Origin: an uncultured Oscillospiraceae bacterium
GTDB taxonomy: Bacteria; Bacillota; Clostridia; Oscillospirales; Oscillospiraceae
Length of the DNA: 64,000 bases
Direction of reading: 5' to 3'
Assembly (NCBI GenBank): GCA_900763705.1
Contig: CAAFLG010000049.1
Location: 1 to 64,000, forward strand
The notes beneath the pieces are model-generated. The model ran no database searches, had not been told where the DNA came from, and worked only from the letters and a program-made list of their open reading frames with translations. Shown here piece after piece: positions 32,077 through 40,770 of this stretch; positions within the stretch are counted from its first letter, which is position 1; every line of letters begins with the position of its first letter. A program made the position numbers and the translations under genes.

Positions 32077-32898
32077 TCAGGAGATCATCTCCGCGCCGAC
32101 GCTGTATTCCCAGCCGTTGCCGCTGCGGGACGCCGCGCAGTTCGTAAAAGAATACGCGCCGAGCGGCGAGCGCCACTTTTCGGCGGCAAAGTCGATGACG
32201 GGCGCGGAGTCGTTCCCGTCCGCGCTCTCGTCGGGCGTGACGGTAAAGAGCAGGCCATTCGCGAAGGAATAGGCCGTTTTTCCGTCCTCCGTCTTTTCTC
32301 CCGCAAGATATCCTTCCTCGCGCAGCTCGTCGAAGGTCATCGTCAGCCCCTGCACGCCGTGCTTCTGTGCGAAGACATAGGCGATCGCCGCCTTCTCGCC
32401 CGCGGTCAGTCCGCCGGGTGCCTTGCTCAGATCCACGCTCACGAGCTCCGCGCCGCCGTTGAGTCCCGCGTCCTTGTTCCACAGGTCTTCGAGCACCTGC
32501 AAGTAAAGACCGCAGAGATCGTACACGCCGCTGTCTGTTTCGCGCGTGAAGGACACGGCCACCACCTGCGAAAACTGCGCGGGATATGTCTCCTGCACGC
32601 CGCCGGTGTACCACACCTCGGCGCTCATGCCGCTCTCGATCCCGGAAGCGTCCATGCTGCTGCCGTCAAGATAGAGCGTCACACCTTCGAGCGGCAGGGT
32701 GTAGAGCTCCGTCTCCCCCGCCAGAACGATCGTGCCGCTTGATGCATCGCCCACCACGCGCAGCGTCATCGTGTCCGCGCCCGCGTGCTGCGGCTCTAGA
32801 TCGACACCATCGTTTTCGTTCTCCCGGCCGCCCTTCGTACAGGCCAGGAGCGCCGCCGTCACGGCGACCACCATCATCAGTGCAAGCAGTCTTTTCAA
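32077..32898 (-). CDS. GerMN-like lipoprotein of unknown function
   Basis: The proposed start is TTG 32898, which follows GGAAGCGGAAG and gives a signal sequence with lipobox LLAC (Cys near 19). The 273-residue product then has a low-complexity acidic linker and one or two sporulation/germination-like (GerMN-type) modules: TLYLDGSSMDASGI and AVSFTRETDSGVYDLCGLYLQVLEDLW. An internal Met start is possible. It is convergent with the HAD gene and divergent from obgE. Role unknown, probably at the outer membrane face. Confidence 0.6.
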   Translation of the reverse strand: MKRLLALMMVVAVTAALLACTKGGRENENDGVDLEPQHAGADTMTLRVVGDASSGTIVLAGETELYTLPLEGVTLYLDGSSMDASGIESGMSAEVWYTGGVQETYPAQFSQVVAVSFTRETDSGVYDLCGLYLQVLEDLWNKDAGLNGGAELVSVDLSKAPGGLTAGEKAAIAYVFAQKHGVQGLTMTFDELREEGYLAGEKTEDGKTAYSFANGLLFTVTPDESADGNDSAPVIDFAAEKWRSPLGAYSFTNCAASRSGNGWEYSVGAEMIS

Positions 32899-33007
32899 AT
32901 CTTCCGCTTCCTTTCCGCTTTGTAATCGTTTCCTTTGACGCAAGCGGAAAGGCAAAAGTTCCCGATTTTTCCCCACATTTTCTTTTTTGTGAAACTCTCC
33001 GTTTTTC

Positions 33008-33036
33008 TTGACGAATCGTCGAAAAACGGGTACACT
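33008..33036 (+). promoter_or_regulatory. obgE promoter
   Basis: TTGACG (33008-33013) and TACACT (33031-33036) with 17-base spacing, about 40 bases upstream of obgE. Confidence 0.65.
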
Positions 33037-33075
33037 ATTTGTTCAGGAATAACAAGATATCAAGGAGGTGCCAAC

Positions 33076-34356
33076 ATGGCAGCATCTTTTATCGATAAGG
33101 CACGCATCTTCTGCCGCGCCGGCAAGGGCGGCAACGGCGCGGTGGCGTTCCACCGCGAAAAGTATGTCTCCGCGGGCGGTCCCGACGGCGGAGACGGCGG
33201 CAACGGCGGCAACATCGTCCTTGTGGTCGATGACAATATGTCGACGCTGATGGACTTCCGCTACAAGCGCAAATACGTCGCCGAGACCGGCATGGATGGT
33301 CAGGGCGGGCGCAAGTTCGGCAAGCAGGGCAAGGATCTCACGATCCGTGTGCCCCGCGGCACTGTCGTGCGCGACGCGGAGTCGAACGAGATCATCAAGG
33401 ATATGTCCGACTCCGAGCCGTACATCCTCTGCCGCGGCGGCAAGGGCGGCTGGGGCAACGCCCACTTCGCAACGCCGACGCGTCAGGCGCCCCGTTTTGC
33501 CAAATCGGGCCTTGAGGGCGAGGAGCACGATGTCGTGCTCGAGCTGAAGCTGCTGGCCGACGTCGGCCTCATCGGCTTCCCGAATGTCGGCAAGTCGACG
33601 CTTCTTTCCGTTGTGTCGAAGGCGCGCCCCAAGATCGCAAACTATCACTTCACCACCCTATACCCCAACCTCGGCGTCGTGTACGTCGACGAGGGCGTTT
33701 CGTTCGTTATGGCCGACATCCCCGGCATCATCGAGGGCGCAGCCGAGGGCGCGGGCCTTGGTCACGACTTCCTGCGCCATATCGACCGCTGCCGCCTGCT
33801 TGTCCACGTCGTCGACGTTTCCGGCAGCGAGGGCCGCGACCCGGTCGAGGACTTTGACGCCATCAACGCAGAGCTGTCGCAGTATTCCCCCGACCTTGCC
33901 ACCCGCCCGCAGATCGTCGTCGCCAACAAGACCGACATCATGGAGGACGAGAGCCTGCTTGAGGCCCTGCGCGCGCACGTCGCGCCGCTGGGCTACCCTC
34001 TCTTTGCCCTTTCCGCTGCATCCCACACCGGCACGCGTGAGCTTGTGCTCAAGATCGCTGAAAAGCTCGCAACGCTGCCGCCCGTCACGGTCTACGAGCC
34101 GGAGTATGTCCCCAAGCCCGTGAAGATCGACGCGAGCGAGCCGCTCAAGATCACCGTCGAGGACAACACCTACATCGTCGAGGGCAAGTGGCTTGAACGG
34201 CTCATGAGCAACGTCAACTTCGGTGACTACGAAAGCCGCATGTTCTTCGACAAGATGCTGCGCGAGAACGGCGTTTTCCAGCAGCTTGAGGAGCTCGGCA
34301 TCAAGGATGGCGACATCGTCAGCATGTACGAGCTGGAATTCGAATACCAGCACTAA
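33076..34356 (+). CDS. obgE: GTPase ObgE/CgtA
   Basis: ATG 33076 follows CAAGGAGGTG. The 426-residue protein has the glycine-rich Obg fold (residues 1-158, GRKFGKQGKDLTIRVPRGT), a G domain with G1 GFPNVGKST, G3 DIPGII and G4 ANKTD, and a C-terminal OCT domain (from about 350). It couples 50S assembly and stress/growth status and completes the rplU-prp-rpmA-obg neighbourhood. Confidence 0.97.
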   Translation: MAASFIDKARIFCRAGKGGNGAVAFHREKYVSAGGPDGGDGGNGGNIVLVVDDNMSTLMDFRYKRKYVAETGMDGQGGRKFGKQGKDLTIRVPRGTVVRDAESNEIIKDMSDSEPYILCRGGKGGWGNAHFATPTRQAPRFAKSGLEGEEHDVVLELKLLADVGLIGFPNVGKSTLLSVVSKARPKIANYHFTTLYPNLGVVYVDEGVSFVMADIPGIIEGAAEGAGLGHDFLRHIDRCRLLVHVVDVSGSEGRDPVEDFDAINAELSQYSPDLATRPQIVVANKTDIMEDESLLEALRAHVAPLGYPLFALSAASHTGTRELVLKIAEKLATLPPVTVYEPEYVPKPVKIDASEPLKITVEDNTYIVEGKWLERLMSNVNFGDYESRMFFDKMLRENGVFQQLEELGIKDGDIVSMYELEFEYQH

Positions 34357-34380
34357 ATTCTACCCACGGGAGATGATCTC

Positions 34381-34560
34381 ATGTCCGTCAGTCTGTGCGA
34401 GGACTGCGTCTATTACAGCTACGATGAAGAGTCCGACAGCTACTACTGTGACGAGCAACTCGATGAGGACGAGATGGCGTCGTTCCTGCGCGGCAAGCTG
34501 ACCGCCTGTCCGTTCTACCATCCGGGCCAAAGCGACTACTACCTCGCGGGAAAGCAGTGA
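34381..34560 (+). CDS. small four-cysteine protein (DUF6472-like)
   Basis: A 59-residue ORF follows obgE by 24 bases with GGGAGA upstream. It starts MSVSLCEDCVYYSYDEES and has CDEQLDEDEM, then ACPFYHPGQSDYY. The spacing CxxC...C...C suggests a metal site in an acidic, tyrosine-rich protein. Such proteins follow obgE in many Clostridia; function unknown. Confidence 0.8.
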   Translation: MSVSLCEDCVYYSYDEESDSYYCDEQLDEDEMASFLRGKLTACPFYHPGQSDYYLAGKQ

Positions 34561-34568
34561 CTTCTATC

Positions 34569-34604
34569 AAAAAGGAACGCACTCATTTGAGTGCGTTCCT
34601 TTTC
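34569..34604. terminator. bidirectional terminator
   Basis: AAAAGGAACGCACTC/GAGTGCGTTCCTTTT hairpin between convergent genes. Confidence 0.9.
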
Positions 34605-34661
34605 TCTTTATCCGCTTTATCTCTTTCCGTGCGAGCGGAGGTCAGTCCTCCGCTGAAAAAG

Positions 34662-35288
34662 TCACTCCCTTGCGCCGGGCAGAAAGCGCTGCTCGACTTC
34701 TTCCGCGCTCATCTGTCCGCCGGAAAGCTCCGTGAGCGCGGCGGAGAATTGTTCCACCTTCCCCACTGGCAGCAAAAAGCTCAGCATCACCGCCGCGCCG
34801 TAGTCGCTCGACTCGATTCTTCCCTCGTGTCCCTCGATCAGCAGCTTCACGCGCTCGAACATCGGGTACGGGCACTCGAGCAGCAGCACGGAAAACGGCT
34901 GCATCCGCGCCTTGCCCGCCTTGTCGAGCGCGTCCTTCGCCGCCTTGGTATAAGCGCGCGTCAGCCCGCCCGCGCCGAGCAGGATACCGCCGAAGTAGCG
35001 CGTGACGATGCACACCACATTCTCCACACCCTCGCGCTGGAAGACGTTGAGCATCGGCTGGCCTGCCGTGCCCTGCGGCTCGCCGTCGTCGCCGTAGCGA
35101 ACGGTGCCGTCGTGCAGGACGAAGCACCAGCAATTGTGGCGCGCGTCGTAGTATTTCTTCTTCATCTCGTCGATGCGCGCGCGGGCCTCCGCCTCGCTCT
35201 CCACAAGGAAAACGTGGCTGATGAAGCGCGAGCGCTTTTCTTCAAACTCGCTCTCCGCGCTCTCGTATGGGACAAGGTACTCTGTCAT
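34662..35288 (-). CDS. YigZ/IMPACT family protein
   Basis: The 208-residue protein starts at ATG 35288 with AAAGGA upstream. It has the UPF0029 core: EKRSRFISHVF, ARHNCWCFVL, RYGDDGEPQGTAGQPML and VTRYFGGILLGAGGL. The C-terminal DUF1949 ferredoxin-like domain follows. Eukaryotic IMPACT modulates GCN2; the bacterial role is unclear. It overlaps nothing, but the GNAT gene ends 17 bases upstream, inside its leader. Confidence 0.9.
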   Translation of the reverse strand: MTEYLVPYESAESEFEEKRSRFISHVFLVESEAEARARIDEMKKKYYDARHNCWCFVLHDGTVRYGDDGEPQGTAGQPMLNVFQREGVENVVCIVTRYFGGILLGAGGLTRAYTKAAKDALDKAGKARMQPFSVLLLECPYPMFERVKLLIEGHEGRIESSDYGAAVMLSFLLPVGKVEQFSAALTELSGGQMSAEEVEQRFLPGARE

Positions 35289-35304
35289 GGTTTCAATGTT
35301 CCTT

Positions 35305-35838
35305 TCAGCGGGTTTTCTCCCACTGTTCTTTCGTGAGGGCGTAAAAAAGCGTCGGCCGCGGTGCATCGTCCACAAGCGTCGACCGCTCGCACATAAGCTG
35401 ATAAGAAAAGCCGCACTTTTCGATCACGCGCTTTGACTTCTCGTTGCCAGCATAGTGCGAACACCAGACCCGCTGTGCGCCTTTATCCTCAAAGCAATAC
35501 CTCAGCAGTTCTCGCACGGCTTCGGGGATAAGCCCCTGCCCCCAGAACGGGCGGCCGATCCAGTAGCCGATCTCCGGCTCCCCCGCCGCTTCCGCCACAT
35601 CCGTCGGAAATACGCCGGCGGAGCCGATGGCCTCGCTGGGCTTCTCCTTCAAAGCGACAGCAAACGTGTCCGGTGCGGAGAGAACGGTTCGGATGATCTC
35701 GCGGGAGTTCTCCACGCTCGTATGCGCCGGCCAGCCTGCGGCGGGGCCGACAAACGGATCCCTCGCGTATCGATAGCAGCTCTCCGCGTCGCTCTCGCAC
35801 CACGGACGCAGGAGAAGGCGCGTCGTTTCAAATGTCAT
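35305..35838 (-). CDS. GNAT family N-acetyltransferase (RimJ/RimL type)
   Basis: The 177-residue product has the acetyl-CoA fold: TTRLLLRPWCESDAES at the start, GYWIGRPFWGQGLIPEA for the pyrophosphate-binding region, and NEKSKRVIEKCGF as motif B. It belongs to the group that acetylates protein N-termini or other amines. The start overlaps the hflX stop by four bases (ATGA), suggesting coupling. Confidence 0.88.
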   Translation of the reverse strand: MTFETTRLLLRPWCESDAESCYRYARDPFVGPAAGWPAHTSVENSREIIRTVLSAPDTFAVALKEKPSEAIGSAGVFPTDVAEAAGEPEIGYWIGRPFWGQGLIPEAVRELLRYCFEDKGAQRVWCSHYAGNEKSKRVIEKCGFSYQLMCERSTLVDDAPRPTLFYALTKEQWEKTR

Positions 35839-37142
35839 TCCTCCCAGTCCTCCTTCGGCTCGCGGTAGCCCTCGATGTAGTCCTTCACCTGCCCGATGAC
35901 GCGCGGCACGCAGACGGCCACGATGTCAATCGTCTCGCCGTATTCGACGGATTCGACCTTCGCCTCGCGGTAGAGCATATCGAGAAGGCCGCCCTTGTCG
36001 TAGGGCAAGTGGATCATCACGCGGCGCGTCCCCTTGTCGAGGAGTTTGTCGATGCGCGCGAGCAGCTCGTCCACGCCCTCGCCGGTCTTGGCGCTGATGT
36101 TGACGCTGTCCTCCCCATGCGGGCGGATATCGCCGAAGTAGAGGTCGGACTTGTTATAAACGCGCAGGCAGGGGATCTGCTGTGCGCCCAGTTCTTCGAT
36201 GAGTTCATCCACGATCTGCGCCTGCTCGAGCCAATGCGGGTCGGAAATGTCGATGACGTGCAGAAGAAGATCGGCGTATTCGAGCTCTTCAAGCGTTGCC
36301 TTGAACGCCTCGACGAGCTGATGCGGCAGCTTTCGAATAAAGCCGACCGTGTCGGAGATCACGACATCCAGTGTGTCGGACACCGTGAGAAGGCGCGTCG
36401 TCGTGTCCAGCGTGTCAAACAGGCGGTTATTCGCAGGAATGCCCGCGCCGGTCAGCGCGTTCAAAAGCGTCGACTTGCCCGCGTTCGTGTAGCCGACGAT
36501 GGCGACGACGGGGATCTCGTTCTTGCTGCGGCGGTCGCGCTGCGTGGCGCGCACGCGGCGCACCTCTTCAAGGTCCGCCTTCAGCTTGTCGATCTTTCTG
36601 TGGATGTGGCGGCGGTCGGTCTCAAGCTGCGTTTCGCCGGGGCCCTTCGAGCCGATGGGCCCCTTGCCCGACGTGCCCGCCTGACGCTCCAGATGCGTCC
36701 ACATACCGATGAGGCGCGGCAGCAGGTACTGATACTGCGCAAGCTCCACCTGAAGGCGGCCCTCCTTTGTCTTCGCCCGCTGGGCGAAGATATCGAGGAT
36801 CAGTCCGCTGCGGTCGAGCACCTGCACGCCGAATTCCTCGCACAGAACGCGCATCTGCGAGGGCGAGAGGTCATTGTCGAAGATGACCATCGTCGCCTCC
36901 TGCCCCTTCACAAGCTCGCGGATCTCGGCGACCTTGCCCTCGCCGATGAAGGTATGCGGATTGGGCGAGGGCAGCGTTTGCAGCACGACGCCGACGCTCA
37001 CGCCGCCCGCCGTTTCGACGAGCGCGCCCAGTTCATCAAGGCTCTCCTCGTCCGCGTTTTCCTTTTTATCGAGCCGCGGCGACGAAAGGCCGACTAAAAT
37101 CGCCCGGTCGCGCGGCGCGCTGTTCTCTTTCAATGCTTCCAT
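35835..37142 (-). CDS. hflX: GTPase HflX
   Basis: The 435-residue protein has the HflX N-terminal domain (VILVGLSSPRL...ELVETAGG), a coiled-coil linker (KIDKLKADLEEVRRVRATQRDRR) and a G domain with GYTNAGKSTLLN, DTVGFI and NKSD. HflX splits stalled 70S ribosomes after stress. A consensus TATAAT at 37187-37192 on this strand marks its promoter. Confidence 0.94.
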   Translation of the reverse strand: MEALKENSAPRDRAILVGLSSPRLDKKENADEESLDELGALVETAGGVSVGVVLQTLPSPNPHTFIGEGKVAEIRELVKGQEATMVIFDNDLSPSQMRVLCEEFGVQVLDRSGLILDIFAQRAKTKEGRLQVELAQYQYLLPRLIGMWTHLERQAGTSGKGPIGSKGPGETQLETDRRHIHRKIDKLKADLEEVRRVRATQRDRRSKNEIPVVAIVGYTNAGKSTLLNALTGAGIPANNRLFDTLDTTTRLLTVSDTLDVVISDTVGFIRKLPHQLVEAFKATLEELEYADLLLHVIDISDPHWLEQAQIVDELIEELGAQQIPCLRVYNKSDLYFGDIRPHGEDSVNISAKTGEGVDELLARIDKLLDKGTRRVMIHLPYDKGGLLDMLYREAKVESVEYGETIDIVAVCVPRVIGQVKDYIEGYREPKEDWEE

Positions 37143-37186
37143 AGATTCTCCTTATCGCGCCCTGCGGCGCAGTGCAAATCATTTTT

Positions 37187-37215
37187 ATTATAGAGGATTC
37201 TCCACAAAAAGAAAA
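37187..37215 (-). promoter_or_regulatory. hflX promoter
   Basis: TATAAT (37187-37192, minus strand) with a weak -35 (TTTTCT) at 17-base spacing, about 45 bases upstream of the start. Confidence 0.5.
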
Positions 37216-37401
37216 GGGGGTAACGCTTTTCATTGACATTTCCGCCCCTTTTATGCAAAAATAAGGTGGACGCAACCTCAGGTTGACAAAAAGAAACGCC
37301 CGGTTGGTGGTGTTTTCTCCCGTTTTCCTGCTATGCTTTTCCTGCAAAGGCGCAGTGCACGGCGTCAGGTGCAGCATCATTCCCCAAAGGAGGAATCACG
37401 C

Positions 37402-38730
37402 ATGGAACTTTATGAAAAGCTATACGAACTGCGCCGCGCGAGCGGCATGTCGCAGGAGGAGCTTGCCGAAAAGCTCGGTGTCTCGCGCCAAGCCGTCTCC
37501 AAATGGGAGAGCGGCGCGACGCAGCCGGAGCTTCCAAAGCTCATCGAGCTGAGCAAGATCTATCAGGTCTCCGTCGACGCGCTTTTGAGCCTTGAACACG
37601 CCAAGGAGCAGCAGGACAGTTCCCCCGCCGCCGAGAGTGCGGCGCAGGACACAGCCGAAGACGCTCCTGCGGCAAAGCCCGACTTTCGCACCTTCTGCGC
37701 GCAGCATAAGAAGAGCATCGGCGGCGCGGCCGTGGCACTCGCCGCGCTCATCGCCGTCGGCGCGCATTACAATAGCCGCATCAATGCCCTCAGTTCGCAG
37801 GTGGACGACCTGCGCGGTGAGCTGTACGGCGTGCAGAGCAGTCTCTCCAACCAGATCAACGGCATCAGCAGCACGGTTTCGGATATTCTGGAGCGCGAAA
37901 TGAGCCTCGTCTTGCAGTTCGACTACAATGTGACGAACGTTGACCTCAAAAAGAAGGAGTGCACGCTCGCCTTTTCGCTGCTGCCGAAGGCGATCGACGA
38001 GGAAACGCATGTGAGCCTTCTTGTGACCGACCGCGACGCCTCTTCCCCCGAGAACTGCCATCGGCTGCCGCTCACGCAGGACGATCACGGGTATCTCACC
38101 GGCGAAGTGACGCTTGCGCTGAGCAACGATCTCGGCGTCAGCGTCAGCTTTGAAAAGGACGGTGCAAAGCAGTCGGGAGACCTTGGCGCGATCTATTCCC
38201 TCAAAGACAATGCCCTGCCGCAGGTCAGCTATCTCTTTATTCCCTATTCCTACAGCCGCAGTACCGGCAAGCCGTGGGAATATAACTTTAAGCCTTCTTC
38301 CGACGCGAGCCTTTCCGGCAGTATTTCGCTCGGCGCGCTGTCTCGCGCTTCCATTCGCAGCGCCTGCCTTACATACAGCCGCGCGGGCGAGATCCTCGAG
38401 CGCGTGCCGCTTGCGGCATCGTCGTGCTCGGATGCGCCCATCGTCACCGCGATCAGCAGCGACAGCGCCGAGGCCGTTTGCGTTTCTCAGGATGTTGCCT
38501 ATTATGAGCTCACCATCGCCGACAAGAAACAGTCCTCCTTCTCCATTACGCTTGAAACGACGCCGCTCGTCTGCGAGCTTGTTGTCGATCTTTCGGATGG
38601 CATCACCCTGCGCGCCCGTCTCTTTGAAGTGCGCAGCACAGAAGGCGGAGACGATTGGGATGAGACAAATGATCCTGATCTCCTCGGCTCTCTCCCCTTC
38701 ACCGTTGAATATCCCGCCGCGGAAAACTGA
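37402..38730 (+). CDS. membrane-anchored helix-turn-helix (XRE) protein with extracytoplasmic domain
   Basis: ATG 37402 follows AAAGGAGG. The 442-residue protein begins with an XRE HTH (MSQEELAEKLGVSRQAVSKWE, about 1-65), then a low-complexity Ala/Glu linker, one membrane helix (around 113-130), a short coiled coil (LSSQVDDLRGELYGVQSSLS), and a soluble outer domain of roughly 260 residues rich in beta-strand-like sequence. The architecture suggests a one-component sensor that transmits an outside signal to DNA, or a protein tied to envelope assembly as in RodZ. No close functional relative recognised. Confidence 0.85.
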   Translation: MELYEKLYELRRASGMSQEELAEKLGVSRQAVSKWESGATQPELPKLIELSKIYQVSVDALLSLEHAKEQQDSSPAAESAAQDTAEDAPAAKPDFRTFCAQHKKSIGGAAVALAALIAVGAHYNSRINALSSQVDDLRGELYGVQSSLSNQINGISSTVSDILEREMSLVLQFDYNVTNVDLKKKECTLAFSLLPKAIDEETHVSLLVTDRDASSPENCHRLPLTQDDHGYLTGEVTLALSNDLGVSVSFEKDGAKQSGDLGAIYSLKDNALPQVSYLFIPYSYSRSTGKPWEYNFKPSSDASLSGSISLGALSRASIRSACLTYSRAGEILERVPLAASSCSDAPIVTAISSDSAEAVCVSQDVAYYELTIADKKQSSFSITLETTPLVCELVVDLSDGITLRARLFEVRSTEGGDDWDETNDPDLLGSLPFTVEYPAAEN

Positions 38731-38753
38731 CCATTTTCCGCGAGGCACAAAGA

Positions 38754-38786
38754 AAAAAGCAGCTCTGCCGTAGCAGAGCTGCTTTT
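38754..38786. terminator. bidirectional terminator between the HTH gene and rpmE
   Basis: AAGCAGCTCTGC/GCAGAGCTGCTT hairpin flanked by A and T runs. Confidence 0.85.
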
Positions 38787-38795
38787 GTGATTGAA

Positions 38796-38996
38796 TTAGT
38801 TCAGGCCGAACTTCTTGTTGAACTTGGCAACGCGGCCGCCGGTATCGACCAGCTTCTGCTTACCAGTGAAGAAGGGGTGACACTTAGAGCACACTTCCAC
38901 CTTGATATTCTGCTTGGTGGAACCTGTCTCAATCACATTACCGCAGGCGCAAGTAATAGTAGTCTGCTGATAATTGGGATGGATTCCTTCCTTCAT
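38796..38996 (-). CDS. rpmE: 50S ribosomal protein L31 (zinc-binding form)
   Basis: The 66-residue protein begins MKEGIHPNYQ and keeps the zinc ligands CxC...CxxC (ACACGN; EVCSKCHPF), so it is the C+ type that can be replaced by YtiA-type L31 under zinc shortage. A ribosome site AGGTG lies upstream. Standing alone, it ends at the shared terminator. Confidence 0.96.
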   Translation of the reverse strand: MKEGIHPNYQQTTITCACGNVIETGSTKQNIKVEVCSKCHPFFTGKQKLVDTGGRVAKFNKKFGLN

Positions 38997-39111
38997 TGCT
39001 CGTGTTCACCTCTTTCCGATCCAAATGTACCTTGATAACAAAGCCATTTGGTATGTTACCACGCTTTCTGTCAAATTGCAAGAGAAATTTTCCGCCTTTT
39101 CGCGAAAATCA

Positions 39112-39552
39112 TCACTTTTTTTGCCACAGCATCCCGATGTGCGGGATACCGTCCTCCAAAAACTCCTCCGTTGTCTGCACAAAGCCCAGATGCTCGTAGA
39201 GTGTCCGCGCGTAAGTCTGCGCCTCGATACGCACCCTGTCCGCGCCGTATTTCTCCTGCGCAACGCGCAGTCCCTCCGAAACGATGCGCGTTCCCAGCCC
39301 GCGCCGGCGCTCGGCGGCGATCACGCGCCCGATGGCGCACTCGGGGAACGCGGCGCCCGGCTCGAGCACACGAAGATACGCGCGGATCGCGCCGTCTTCT
39401 TCGAGCCAGACGTGGTACGCCCGCTCGTCCGCGTCGTCCACCTCCTGATAGGGGCAGCGCTGCTCCACCACGAAGACCGACACGCGCAGCCTGTAAATAT
39501 CGTGCAGCTCCTTTGCGCTCAGCGCGGAAAAATGCTTCACCTTCAGTTCCAT
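39112..39552 (-). CDS. GNAT family N-acetyltransferase, ElaA-like
   Basis: The 146-residue protein starts at ATG 39552 with GGGAGGAGGGG upstream. It has the ElaA start pattern FSALSAKELHDIYRLRVSVFVVEQRC and the acetyl-CoA loop AAERRRGLGTRIVSEGL, ending LYEHLGFVQTTEEFLEDGIPHIGM. ElaA-like proteins have unknown acceptors. Confidence 0.9.
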   Translation of the reverse strand: MELKVKHFSALSAKELHDIYRLRVSVFVVEQRCPYQEVDDADERAYHVWLEEDGAIRAYLRVLEPGAAFPECAIGRVIAAERRRGLGTRIVSEGLRVAQEKYGADRVRIEAQTYARTLYEHLGFVQTTEEFLEDGIPHIGMLWQKK

Positions 39553-39682
39553 TGCGCCCCTCCTCCCGATCATGCGATTTTATGATACACGTCCTCTTTA
39601 CTTCTGTCAATCTTCGACGTATAATAGCGTTCGCCGCGGCAGAGCGCGGCTTTTCCCAAGTAAAAGAGAGAAGGATTTTTAT

Positions 39683-40393
39683 ATGCATCAGCGGGGTTTC
39701 CTGCGCGGTCTGCGCGACGGCGCGCCCATCGCCCTCGGTTACTTTGCCGTCAGCTTCGGCGTCGGCATCAGCGCCCACAGCGCGCATTTGAGCATCTTTC
39801 AGGGCTTTCTGCTCAGCTTTTTGAACAACGCCTCCTCCGGCGAGTACGGCGGCATCACCATCATCGCCGCCGACGCGGGCTTCTGGGCCATGGCGCTGAT
39901 GATGCTGGTCGTCAACGCGCGCTACCTTCTGATGAGCTGCGCGCTCAGCCAGCACCTCTCGCCCGACACGCCGCTCGCCTGGCGGATGCTCATCGCCTAC
40001 GACCTCACGGATGAGCTTTTCGGCCTCGCCGTTGCGCAGCCGGGCTATCTCGATGTGCACTATTACCTTGGCGCGATGTGCGCCGCCATGCCGTGCTGGA
40101 GTCTTGGCACCGTGCTCGGCGTGCTGCTCGGCAACCTCATGCCCGCGTGGGCGGAGAGCGGCTTTTCCGTCATGCTCTTCGGTATGTTCATCGCCATCAT
40201 CATTCCCGTCAGCCGCCAGAACCGCACCGTGCTCGCCTGCGTTGGTGTGAGCTTTGCCTGCTCTTTCCTTGCAAGCGTCCTGCCCTTCACGCGCGAGCTT
40301 TCTGAGGGGATGCGCATTTTGCTTCTGACCATCGTCATCTCCGCGCTCGCCGCCATCCTGTTTCCGCATAAGGAGGATGATCTCGTCGCATGA
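39683..40393 (+). CDS. azlC: branched-chain amino acid exporter large subunit AzlC
   Basis: ATG 39683 follows GAGAAGGA. The 236-residue membrane protein has about six helices and the AzlC pattern GAPIALGYFAVSFGVG and NARYLLMSCALSQHL. With AzlD it exports branched-chain amino acids or analogues. It overlaps azlD by four bases (ATGA). Confidence 0.93.
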   Translation: MHQRGFLRGLRDGAPIALGYFAVSFGVGISAHSAHLSIFQGFLLSFLNNASSGEYGGITIIAADAGFWAMALMMLVVNARYLLMSCALSQHLSPDTPLAWRMLIAYDLTDELFGLAVAQPGYLDVHYYLGAMCAAMPCWSLGTVLGVLLGNLMPAWAESGFSVMLFGMFIAIIIPVSRQNRTVLACVGVSFACSFLASVLPFTRELSEGMRILLLTIVISALAAILFPHKEDDLVA

Positions 40394-40692
40394 AAACCTA
40401 TCTCTATCTGTTCGTCATGGCGCTCACGACCTATCTCATCCGTGTCCTGCCGCTCACGCTCATCCGCAAGCCCATCCGCAGCCCCTTCCTGCGCTCGTTT
40501 CTCTATTATGTTCCCTATGTCACGCTCTCGGTGATGACCTTTCCCGCTATCATGCACGCCACGCAGTCGCCCGTTGCGGGCGCGGCGGCCATGCTCGTGG
40601 GCATCGCGTGCTCTTGGTGCGGACTGGGGCTTTTGCCCGTGTCGCTCCTCTGCTGCGCCACGGTGTTCGTCCTCGAATTTTTCCTCGTATGA
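40390..40692 (+). CDS. azlD: branched-chain amino acid exporter small subunit AzlD
   Basis: The 100-residue protein has three or four helices, starting TYLIRVLPLTLIRKPIR, the AzlD signature, and PYVTLSVMTFPA. It forms the exporter with AzlC encoded just upstream and is translationally coupled to it. Confidence 0.92.
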   Translation: MKTYLYLFVMALTTYLIRVLPLTLIRKPIRSPFLRSFLYYVPYVTLSVMTFPAIMHATQSPVAGAAAMLVGIACSWCGLGLLPVSLLCCATVFVLEFFLV

Positions 40693-40705
40693 GCCGTGAA
40701 TAGAA

Positions 40706-40742
40706 GAAAACAGGCATCCGCCATTGTCGGATGCCTGTTTTC
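40706..40742. terminator. bidirectional terminator between azlD and addA
   Basis: GAAAACAGGCATCCG/CGGATGCCTGTTTTC hairpin between convergent genes. Confidence 0.88.
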
Positions 40743-40770
40743 TTGTTCTGCGCGGGATATCCGTCCCGCG

